Source of the DNA: Halomonas sp. UBA3074
GTDB lineage: Bacteria; Pseudomonadota; Gammaproteobacteria; Pseudomonadales; Halomonadaceae
Assembly (NCBI RefSeq): GCF_002366715.1
Contig: NZ_DFBS01000021.1
Location: 28,593 to 92,592, forward strand
Length of the DNA stretch: 64,000 nucleotides
Direction: 5' to 3'
The position numbers and the translations under genes are program-made. Below the pieces are notes generated by a model. The model searched no databases and was not told the origin of the DNA. It was given only the letters and a program-made list of their open reading frames with translations. Below, one piece after another: positions 18,466-25,762 of this stretch; position 1 is the stretch's first letter, and every line of letters starts with the position of its first letter.

Positions 18466-18867
18466 CTACTCATCGGGTATCAGCACCAGTTGCCCATGGC
18501 GAACGCTTCTTGATGAAGTCACTTCGGCGGCAAACTGCTTGAGCGCTTGCCCCTGGCCTTTCAAGAGCGCCACTTCCAGGCAGCTGTCATGATTGATATG
18601 CACATGCAGGGTAGAAAGCGTGAGGTCATGGTGGTCGTGGGAGTGACGCGTCAAGCGCTTGGATAGCTCGCGAGCGGCATGATCATAGACATACACCAGT
18701 GCCCCCATGCAGGGCGCTTCCGGGGCAGCCTCTTCATTCACCTGCTTCAAGCCGCTGCGGGTTAAATCACGAATTGCCTCTGAGCGGTTCTGATAGCCAC
18801 GCGCACGCATCAACGCATCCACTTCTGCCAACAGCTCCTCATCGAGCGTTACCGTTACACGCTGCAT
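18466..18867 (-). CDS. nikR: Nickel-responsive transcriptional regulator NikR
   Basis: The 133-aa protein has an N-terminal ribbon-helix-helix (RVTVTLDEELLAEVDALM...NRSEAIRDLTRSGL) and a C-terminal ACT-like nickel-binding domain. The nickel ligands line up with E. coli H76/H87/H89/C95 at H77, H88, H90 and C96, in HSHDHHDLTLSTLHVHINHDSC. It represses the nik transporter when nickel is plentiful. It is divergent from nikA, and a perfect-format NikR operator lies between them, so it may also repress itself. Confidence 0.96.
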   Translation of the reverse strand: MQRVTVTLDEELLAEVDALMRARGYQNRSEAIRDLTRSGLKQVNEEAAPEAPCMGALVYVYDHAARELSKRLTRHSHDHHDLTLSTLHVHINHDSCLEVALLKGQGQALKQFAAEVTSSRSVRHGQLVLIPDE

Positions 18868-18918
18868 TCACGCCTCCTCAAATAATGGCCCGCTTTCCAT
18901 AGGCTGTTTGGCCCGTTA

Positions 18919-18946
18919 GTATGATGTTATTGCAAAAACATCATAC
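18919..18946. promoter_or_regulatory. NikR operator (GTATGA-N16-TCATAC)
   Basis: GTATGA at 18919-18924 and TCATAC at 18941-18946 are separated by exactly 16 bases. This is the known NikR operator of E. coli. It sits in the nikR-nikA gap, 31 bases before the nikA start. Confidence 0.93.
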
Positions 18947-18977
18947 TAGTACCGCGACTAGCGCAAAGGATGAAGCG

Positions 18978-20567
18978 ATGACTAAAGCAACTCGGCCTAT
19001 CTTACTGGGTATTGCGCTAAGTTGTTTAGCCGCCATTAGCACCGCACAGGCTAAAGATCAGTTAATTCTGGCCATTGGTGGTGAACCCGAGCAGGGCTTC
19101 GATCCCCTACTGGGCTGGGGGCAGTACGGTAACCCGCTGTTTCAGTCGACGCTGCTCTCACGGGGCCAGGATTTTACGCCGCAGCCAGAACTCGCCACCA
19201 AGTGGTCACTATCCGAAGACCGCCTTACTTGGACATTGACCCTGCGCGGCGACGCACGCTTTGCTGACGGCACTCCAGTGACCGCCGACGACGTGGCCTA
19301 CACCTTCAACACTGCAGCCAAGGCAGGCGGGCGCGCCGATTTGAGCGCCCTCGCCGAGGCAACGGCCATCGATGAACAGACCGTTACCCTACGACTTCAC
19401 GCTCCGCGAATTACCTTTATTGATCAGCTACTAACGCTGGGCATCGTGCCCCACGCCGAGCGTGAAAACGGCTATAGCGAGCAATACGGTCGACACCCCT
19501 TGGGCTCAGGGCCCTATCAATTGGTCGAGTGGCAAGAAGGCGAGCAGCTCATTGTTGAACGCAACCCTTACTTCTACGGCCCTACGCCTGATTTTGAACG
19601 GCTGGTATTTCTATTTACTGGTGAAGACGCCACGCTGAGTGCAGCTCATGCCGGCCAGGTAGATATCGCCGCCATCCCCCCGGCATTGGCGGCCAATGTG
19701 ACGACGTCGATGCAGCGGGTCATCATGGAAAGCGTCGATAACCGCGGCATTCTTTTCCCCATGCAACCTGACAATGGCGAGCATGCGGCTTCCGAAGCTC
19801 CCATTGGCAACGATGTCACCGCTGACCCTGCCATTCGACAGGCGATCAATTTGGCGGTTGATCGCGATACGCTGGTCGAGGTGGCCCTGCACGGCTTTGG
19901 TCGCCCCGCCTTTGGCCCGGCCGACGGCCTTCCCTGGAGTAGCGATGAAGAGCGAATAGACGCACCTGATCTTGCCCAAGCGAAAGGCCTCCTCGATGCC
20001 GCTGGCTGGGAGTTACACGACGATGGCCTGCGCTATAAGGAGGGCCTGCCCGCCCGTTTTCGGCTCACGTACCCGTCAAGCGATACCACCCGTCAGCTGC
20101 TTGCCGAAGTGAGTGCCGAAATGGTTCGCCCACTGGGTATAGAGATGCAGCCAACGGGCCGCCACTGGGATGACATCCAGCGTCATGCCTTGCACCAAGA
20201 CGCTATTCTATTTGGTTTTGGTAGCCACAGCCCTCAAGAGGTTTACTACCTCTTCCACAGCCAGCACGCCGGTAACGGTTACTACAACAGCGGCTTTTAC
20301 ACCAACTCGGCAGTCGATACCCATTTAGATGCCGCCCAGGCGGCGCCTAGTAGCGAAAAGGCCAACCGCCACTGGCAGGCCGCCCAGTGGGACGGCACCA
20401 CCGGTTACGGCTTGCGCGGCGACGCTAGCTGGGCTTGGCTCGTCAATCTGGAGCATGTCTATTTTGCCGACACTTGCCTGGACGTGGGCGAGTTGGGCGT
20501 AGCCCCCCACGGCCATGGCTGGCCCATCACGGCCAACCTGCTTGAGTGGCGCTGGGTATGCGATTGA
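18978..20567 (+). CDS. nikA: Nickel ABC transporter substrate-binding protein NikA
   Basis: The 529-aa periplasmic binding protein is of the dipeptide/nickel family (SBP_bac_5). It has a cleavable signal (MTKATRPILLGIALSCLAAISTAQA) and family landmarks GGEPEQGFDPLLGWGQYG, TWTLTLRGDARFADGTPVTADDVAYTFN, HPLGSGPYQLVEW, IRQAINLAVDRD and FGFGSHSPQEVYYLFHS. It delivers nickel to NikBC. The ATG at 18978 follows AAGGA; the frame is open from 18921, inside the NikR operator. It is the first gene of the NikR-controlled operon and overlaps nikB. Confidence 0.94.
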   Translation: MTKATRPILLGIALSCLAAISTAQAKDQLILAIGGEPEQGFDPLLGWGQYGNPLFQSTLLSRGQDFTPQPELATKWSLSEDRLTWTLTLRGDARFADGTPVTADDVAYTFNTAAKAGGRADLSALAEATAIDEQTVTLRLHAPRITFIDQLLTLGIVPHAERENGYSEQYGRHPLGSGPYQLVEWQEGEQLIVERNPYFYGPTPDFERLVFLFTGEDATLSAAHAGQVDIAAIPPALAANVTTSMQRVIMESVDNRGILFPMQPDNGEHAASEAPIGNDVTADPAIRQAINLAVDRDTLVEVALHGFGRPAFGPADGLPWSSDEERIDAPDLAQAKGLLDAAGWELHDDGLRYKEGLPARFRLTYPSSDTTRQLLAEVSAEMVRPLGIEMQPTGRHWDDIQRHALHQDAILFGFGSHSPQEVYYLFHSQHAGNGYYNSGFYTNSAVDTHLDAAQAAPSSEKANRHWQAAQWDGTTGYGLRGDASWAWLVNLEHVYFADTCLDVGELGVAPHGHGWPITANLLEWRWVCD

Positions 20568-21538
20568 TGCCGCGCATTGCTATGCGCCTAGGCCGCCTGG
20601 CGCTGGTACTGCTGTGCGTCGCGCTGGTCTCGTTTGGGCTCATGATGCTCTCACCCATTGATCCTGTGGATGCCTATCTAGGCCCACAGGTGGCTCAGGT
20701 CAGCCCCGAACAGCGCGCGCTGATTGCCGAACGCTGGGGATTCGATGCGCCTCCCGCCGTACAGTTTGGCCACTGGCTGCGTCAATTAGCGAGTGGCGAC
20801 CTGGGCTGGAGCCATGTGTATAACCAGCCGGTTAGCGAGGTCATCGGCCAGCGCTTTCAGCGCTCCATCGTACTGCTCGCAAGCGCGTGGCTCGTCTCGG
20901 CACTGCTGGGGTTTGCGCTGGGCGTCATGGCGGGGGCGAAAGAGGGCTCGCCGCTGGACAAGATGATCAGCACCTACGCTTATTTAACCGCTTCAACGCC
21001 TGCCTTTTGGCTGGCCATGCTCGCCGTGCTGCTGTTTTCGGTCACGCTGGGGTGGGCACCCACCTGCTGCGCTGGCCCGGCCGGCGTGTTGGATCAAGAT
21101 GTCACCCTCACCACACGGCTGCATCACTTAGTGCTGCCGGTCGCCACGCTGGCACTGCTGGGCATCGCCAACATTACCCTGCACACTCGCACCCGAATGC
21201 TGGCTCTCATGCGTTCAGACATTGCAATCCACGCTTTCGCCCAAGGCGCCGGCCGATTCGATGTCGCCTGGCGGCACGGCCTCCGTCACGCCAGTTTACC
21301 GGCAGTGACGCTAGCGTTCGCATCTCTGGGGGAGCTTTTCGGCGGCTCTATTCTGATCGAGCAAGTATTTGCCTACCCAGGTTTGGGGCAAGCCACCGTG
21401 GCCGCGGGTCTGCGCAGTGATATTCCGCTGCTGCTGGGGATTGCTCTATTTACTGCCCTGTTCGTCAGCATCGGCAACCTCGTCGCCGATACGCTGTATG
21501 GCGTTATCGATCCACGCCTTACGACAGGTGGCTCATGA
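20567..21538 (+). CDS. nikB: Nickel ABC transporter permease NikB
   Basis: The inner-membrane permease has an N-terminal membrane segment (LALVLLCVALVSFGLMMLSP), a periplasmic part and a core with the EAA-type loop (FDVAWRHGLRHASLPAVTLAFASLGELFGGSILIEQVFAYPGLG). The ATG at 20567 is used: its A is the last base of the nikA stop (TGATG). ATG 20558 and GTG 20546 are in-frame alternatives. With NikC it forms the channel for nickel. The stop overlaps nikC by 4 bases. Confidence 0.93.
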   Translation: MPRIAMRLGRLALVLLCVALVSFGLMMLSPIDPVDAYLGPQVAQVSPEQRALIAERWGFDAPPAVQFGHWLRQLASGDLGWSHVYNQPVSEVIGQRFQRSIVLLASAWLVSALLGFALGVMAGAKEGSPLDKMISTYAYLTASTPAFWLAMLAVLLFSVTLGWAPTCCAGPAGVLDQDVTLTTRLHHLVLPVATLALLGIANITLHTRTRMLALMRSDIAIHAFAQGAGRFDVAWRHGLRHASLPAVTLAFASLGELFGGSILIEQVFAYPGLGQATVAAGLRSDIPLLLGIALFTALFVSIGNLVADTLYGVIDPRLTTGGS

Positions 21539-22335
21539 TCACTCCCCAGCCGCGCCTGCGCGCGATGCTCAGCCTGAGCATCACCGCTGTGTTTATCGGA
21601 GGGCTTATCGCCAGTCAGTGGCTGTTGACCGATTCCGTTCAACGGATGCAGTTTGGCGCTCGCTTGGCCCCACCGAGCCTTGAACACTGGCTGGGCACCG
21701 ACGCCCTGGGCCGTGAACTCTGGGCGCGCACCCTGGCCGGGTTGGCGCTGAGTTTTTGGGTGGGCTGCCTAGCCGCACTTCTGAGCACCTTGATTGCGCT
21801 GAGTTTGGCGGCGCTAGCCACGCTCTCGGCGCGGCTGGATGCGCTGGTGAGCCTGCTGATTGACACCCTGCTGAGTGTTCCCCACCTGATTCTACTGATG
21901 CTGATCGCCTTTGCGCTGGGCGGCGGCACCCAGGCAGTGATCATTGCCGTGGCGGTCACCCACTGGCCAAGCCTTGCCCGGGTGCTGCGCGCCGAACTAT
22001 GGCAGTTGCGACAAGCCCCCTATGTACACATTTCACGAGCGCTGGGGAAGTCGCGCTGGTTCGTGCTCCACGGCCATCTCCTTCCGCACCTGCTTCCCCA
22101 CTGCCTGGTGGGTGCCCTGCTGCTGTTTCCACACGCCATTTTGCACGAAGCCGCGCTGACCTTTCTGGGCTTCGGCTTGAGCCCCAGCCAACCGGCCATT
22201 GGCGTACTGCTGGCCGAGGCGATGCGCTACCTGAACGGCGGGTACTGGTGGTTAGGGGTATTTCCGGGCTTAGGGTTGTTACTCATGGTGCTGATGTTCG
22301 AGCGCCTTTCCAGTCAGCTGCGCCGTGCGCTTTAA
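21535..22335 (+). CDS. nikC: Nickel ABC transporter permease NikC
   Basis: The 266-aa inner-membrane protein begins with a hydrophobic segment and then PPSLEHWLGTDALGRELWARTLAGLALS, typical of the NikC/DppC family. The coupling loop is YVHISRALGKSRWFVLHGHLLPHLLPHCLVG. The ATGA overlap with nikB implies coupled translation. It pairs with NikB to form the membrane pore. Confidence 0.93.
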   Translation: MITPQPRLRAMLSLSITAVFIGGLIASQWLLTDSVQRMQFGARLAPPSLEHWLGTDALGRELWARTLAGLALSFWVGCLAALLSTLIALSLAALATLSARLDALVSLLIDTLLSVPHLILLMLIAFALGGGTQAVIIAVAVTHWPSLARVLRAELWQLRQAPYVHISRALGKSRWFVLHGHLLPHLLPHCLVGALLLFPHAILHEAALTFLGFGLSPSQPAIGVLLAEAMRYLNGGYWWLGVFPGLGLLLMVLMFERLSSQLRRAL

Positions 22336-22369
22336 CGCTGCTAAGCAAACCATCGAGGGGAGGCAGACC

Positions 22370-23194
22370 GTGTTCACGATTGACCAGCTATCGCTACAGC
22401 TACCCATGTATGCTTCCTGGTGGAAGCGTGAATGGGCCACCTGCTTGAATGATGTTTCACTGACGTTTGCCACGGGCGAAGTGCACGCCCTGGTCGGCGC
22501 CTCAGGGGCGGGGAAAAGCTTATTGGCTTACGCGATGATGGGGCTATTGCCAGCGCAGGCTCGCCTGCAGGGGCAGCTTTACTATCAGGGCACACTGCTT
22601 GATGCATCTCGCCAGCGGCGGCTGCGTGGCCGGGAACTGGCGCTTATTCCTCAGTCGCTCAGCGCCCTGGATCCATTGGTGCGTACCCAACGCCAGGTGG
22701 CCTGGGCGGCCCAGCGCGCAGGCCATGCTACCGAATCCGCCTGGCGGGCGTCTCAGCAGGCGCTCGACCACTATCAGTTGAATGCCCGCGCGCAGCAGGC
22801 CTACGCTCATGAGCTGTCGGGTGGCATGGCGCGCCGCGTGCTGACGGCCATGGCACACGTTAGCCAAGCACGGCTGGTGATTGCCGACGAGCCCACCGTG
22901 GGGCTGGACCCACATCAACGCCAGCGAGTACTAACGGCGCTGCGCGAGCTGGCCGATCAGGGCAAGACCGTGGTGCTGATTACCCATGACCTGCGCCACG
23001 CCCTGCCAATAGCCGACCAGGTGACTATTTTGCGCGACGGCAAGTCGATCGAAACCGCCCCTGCCTGCGCCTTCCAAGGGGCTGGCACCTCGCTCAGCAG
23101 CACCTATTCCCAGGCGCTGTGGCGTGCACTGCCGGACAATGGTTTCACGGTCAGCATGGCGCAGCCAGTAGATAAGGAGACGGTCGTTGCTTGA
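22370..23194 (+). CDS. nikD: Nickel ABC transporter ATP-binding protein NikD
   Basis: The 274-aa ATPase has Walker A GASGAGKSLLAYAMMG, Q-loop LALIPQSLSALDP, signature LSGGMARRVLTAMA, Walker B RLVIADEPTVGLDPHQR and the switch histidine VLITHDL. The GTG at 22370 is preferred because GGGAGG lies 6 bases upstream; the frame also opens at a GTG at 22325 inside nikC. It partners with NikE to power nickel import. Confidence 0.92.
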   Translation: MFTIDQLSLQLPMYASWWKREWATCLNDVSLTFATGEVHALVGASGAGKSLLAYAMMGLLPAQARLQGQLYYQGTLLDASRQRRLRGRELALIPQSLSALDPLVRTQRQVAWAAQRAGHATESAWRASQQALDHYQLNARAQQAYAHELSGGMARRVLTAMAHVSQARLVIADEPTVGLDPHQRQRVLTALRELADQGKTVVLITHDLRHALPIADQVTILRDGKSIETAPACAFQGAGTSLSSTYSQALWRALPDNGFTVSMAQPVDKETVVA

Positions 23195-23801
23195 AGCTCA
23201 CCAGCTTGGCTTTCAGTTCTTATCCGGCGAGCCGCTGCTATCAGGTATTTCTCTGACCTTAAGGGCGGGCCAGTGGGTAGGGTTAAGCGGCGACTCTGGC
23301 GCAGGAAAATCAACGCTGGGCAAGCTGTTGGCGGGCTACTTAACACCCCAAGCGGGTGAGATCACGTTGGCGGGCATGGCGCTGCCGGACAGCGGAATAC
23401 AGCCAGTGCAGTGGCTGCCGCAATCGCCGGAGCTATCGGTGAACCCCCGCTGGCGGGTCGGTAGGATACTGCGGGAAGCCTGGACACCTTCAGAAGCACA
23501 GTGTCAGGCGTTCGGCATCCACCCCCGCTGGCTGTCGCGCTACCCCCAATCGTTATCAGGCGGAGAACTGCAGCGTGTCTGCGTGCTGCGGGCGCTGGCT
23601 CCCGGGATACGCTTTTTGATCGCCGATGAGATATCGACGATGCTCGACCCGATCACCCAGGTGGAGCTTTGGCAGGCCTTGCAACAGGAGGCGGAAAACC
23701 GTCAGCTAGGTGTGCTGGTGATCAGCCACGATAGCGCCCTGCTGAAACGCCTCTGCCCTCAGCGCTTCCATTTGAGCAGTGGTCAACTGAAGCCATGGTA
23801 G
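23187..23801 (+). CDS. nikE: Nickel ABC transporter ATP-binding protein NikE (compact)
   Basis: The 204-aa ATPase has Walker A GDSGAGKSTLGKLLAGY, Q-loop QWLPQSPELSVNPR, signature LSGGELQRVCVLRAL, Walker B FLIADEISTMLD and switch histidine VLVISHDSAL. All nucleotide-binding motifs are there, but it is about 60 aa shorter than E. coli NikE (268 aa) and lacks the C-terminal extension. The TTG start at 23187 overlaps nikD and has AAGGAG 7 bases upstream. It ends the nik operon, 17 bp from a convergent MFS gene. Confidence 0.88.
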   Translation: MLEAHQLGFQFLSGEPLLSGISLTLRAGQWVGLSGDSGAGKSTLGKLLAGYLTPQAGEITLAGMALPDSGIQPVQWLPQSPELSVNPRWRVGRILREAWTPSEAQCQAFGIHPRWLSRYPQSLSGGELQRVCVLRALAPGIRFLIADEISTMLDPITQVELWQALQQEAENRQLGVLVISHDSALLKRLCPQRFHLSSGQLKPW

Positions 23802-23818
23802 TGCTGATGCCGAGAAAA

Positions 23819-25009
23819 TTAGTCAACCGCTTGGCGACGCTCAAAGCGCCACAGGCCGAAAGCAATCGCCAAGGTGATCGTCAGCAGTAGCCACGAGCCG
23901 ATGCTCACCCCCGCCCAGCCAGCCCACTGCCAGAACGGCTCCAGCCAGAAACCACCCAAGCTGGCACCCACATAGTAAAACACCAGATAGAGCGCCGACG
24001 CGCTGCCCCGGGCGCCCTGGGCATAGCGCCCTACCCAGCTGGAAGCCAACGAATGCGACAGGAAAAAGCCAAACGCATTGATGCTCAAGCCAATAATAAT
24101 CAGCGCTAGCGAATCAAACAGCGTGATGGCCGTGCCCAGCATCAAGATGACGACCCCAACCATCATGCACGCTGCGGGAGAAAACCGCCCCGCCAAACGC
24201 CCGGAGATCATCGAACCGAAAGTACCCCCCAGGTAGGTCAGGAAAATCAGCCCCAAACCACTCGCGGCCAGTTGATAGGGCGCATCCGCTAGGCGGAAAG
24301 TGATATAGCTGTACTGGTTGATAAAAATCAGAAAGTTAATGCCACCTAAACAGTAGGCAGCGAGCAGCACCGGGCTGCGCAAATGGCCAAGCAAATTCCC
24401 CGCCGCTTTACCTAGCTCAAAGCGCTGCGGTGTAAACGCACGGCTGATGGGGAGTAGCCGCCAAAACACCACGCAACCGATCAGCGTTATGCAGCCTACC
24501 GACAAGAAGGCAGCCGTGGGGCCGCCTATCTCCGCCGCGGCGCCGCCTACGATACGTCCACTAATGCCGCCCAATGAATTGGCCCCAATATAGAGCCCCA
24601 CCGCGCTTAACAGCGCCGGCTTATCGAACTCGTCGCCCATCCAGGCGATCGCCACGGCAGGCAAGCCGCCCAATACGAAGCCCTGCACCAGGCGCAGCAG
24701 TAACAGGCTTTCAAACGTAGGCGCAAAGGCCAAGGCAAGGGAGCAACCGCCTGCCAGCAGCAGCGTAATGCGCATTATGCCTTCGCGGCCAATGGCATCA
24801 GAAAGAGGGCCAAACACTAGCAGGGCAATGGCGAGGGAGAGCGTTGATACCGACATGAGCAAACTGACCCCCAGGGTCGAGACATCGTACGTCTCCTTTA
24901 ACCCTGGCAGCAGCGGCTGCGGTGCATACAGATTGATAAAAACAAGAAAAGAGCCGAGGCAAAGCGCCAAGGTGGCGCGCCACCAGGCGCGCGTTTTGGC
25001 TTCGATCAT
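23819..25009 (-). CDS. MFS transporter, YnfM-like
   Basis: The 396-aa protein has about 12 hydrophobic segments. The loop 2-3 MFS motif appears as FGPLSDAIGREGIMRITLLL, and an early NLYAPQPLLPGLKETY marks the YnfM/arabinose-efflux-like branch. The product is an inner-membrane secondary carrier, probably an exporter; the substrate cannot be read from sequence. It converges with nikE and stands alone, so there is no operon clue. Confidence 0.87.
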   Translation of the reverse strand: MIEAKTRAWWRATLALCLGSFLVFINLYAPQPLLPGLKETYDVSTLGVSLLMSVSTLSLAIALLVFGPLSDAIGREGIMRITLLLAGGCSLALAFAPTFESLLLLRLVQGFVLGGLPAVAIAWMGDEFDKPALLSAVGLYIGANSLGGISGRIVGGAAAEIGGPTAAFLSVGCITLIGCVVFWRLLPISRAFTPQRFELGKAAGNLLGHLRSPVLLAAYCLGGINFLIFINQYSYITFRLADAPYQLAASGLGLIFLTYLGGTFGSMISGRLAGRFSPAACMMVGVVILMLGTAITLFDSLALIIIGLSINAFGFFLSHSLASSWVGRYAQGARGSASALYLVFYYVGASLGGFWLEPFWQWAGWAGVSIGSWLLLTITLAIAFGLWRFERRQAVD

Positions 25010-25039
25010 GCCATTCCTAAAAAATGAAGAGTCTAACGA

Positions 25040-25669
25040 TTAGAAAACACGACTGCTTAGCTGGGCTAACTGGGTAGGTTCTAGCGCACGACGCGCCTGC
25101 CAGTAGTAGCGCCGCCAATAGCTGTTATCCAGGCTGGAAATAATCACCCCTTTGGAGGTAGAGGCATGCAGGAAATAACCATTTCCCACATAAATTCCCA
25201 CGTGGTTATAGCGTCCTGGTGGGCTGAAGAACACCAGATCGCCCGCCTGCAGCTCTTGGCGGTCGATCGGGCGTCCCTCGTGTATTTGTCCACTGGTGGA
25301 ACGCGGCAACTCTAAATTAAACGTATCACGGTAAACATTGCGAACCAGGGCCGAGCAGTCAATCCCTCTTTCTGACGTGCCGCCAATCTGGTAAGGCGTT
25401 CCTGCCCAGCGCTGGTGCTGGACCAGAAGCGCCTCACGAATGGCTGTTGGCGGCGGTACTTGCAAACTGCGCAGATGCGCATCGATGGGATCAACCGGCG
25501 ACATTTGCGGGTTGGCGCCCATTCCGGGCAGTGTCATCGAGAAGTAATTATCGGGGGCCTGCGTCGCGCTCTGTCGAGTAGAGCCTGCGCAGCCAGCCAC
25601 TAATGTAACTATAAAACAAGCACTTAAAATACGAACAGCAGTCACAGCGGGGCGTGGCAACGCAACCAT
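25040..25669 (-). CDS. NlpC/P60 family lipoprotein endopeptidase
   Basis: The 209-aa protein has a lipoprotein signal ending in FIVTLVAGC and a C-terminal C40 peptidase domain. The catalytic Cys is in GIDCSALVRNVYRD, the His in RYNHVGIYVGNGYF and a further conserved His in FLHASTSKGV. These enzymes cut D-Glu-mDAP or mDAP-D-Ala bonds in peptidoglycan. The size and layout resemble E. coli NlpC/MepS. The ATG at 25669 has GAGG upstream; the frame extends to 25711 without a signal-like start. Confidence 0.9.
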   Translation of the reverse strand: MVALPRPAVTAVRILSACFIVTLVAGCAGSTRQSATQAPDNYFSMTLPGMGANPQMSPVDPIDAHLRSLQVPPPTAIREALLVQHQRWAGTPYQIGGTSERGIDCSALVRNVYRDTFNLELPRSTSGQIHEGRPIDRQELQAGDLVFFSPPGRYNHVGIYVGNGYFLHASTSKGVIISSLDNSYWRRYYWQARRALEPTQLAQLSSRVF

Positions 25670-25762
25670 GCGATAAACCTCGTGACAATGAATAAGGTGG
25701 CGGTATGACAAAACTCATTTTCCACGCACGACTATAAGCTAGTTATCCTATGTTTGGCGAGC

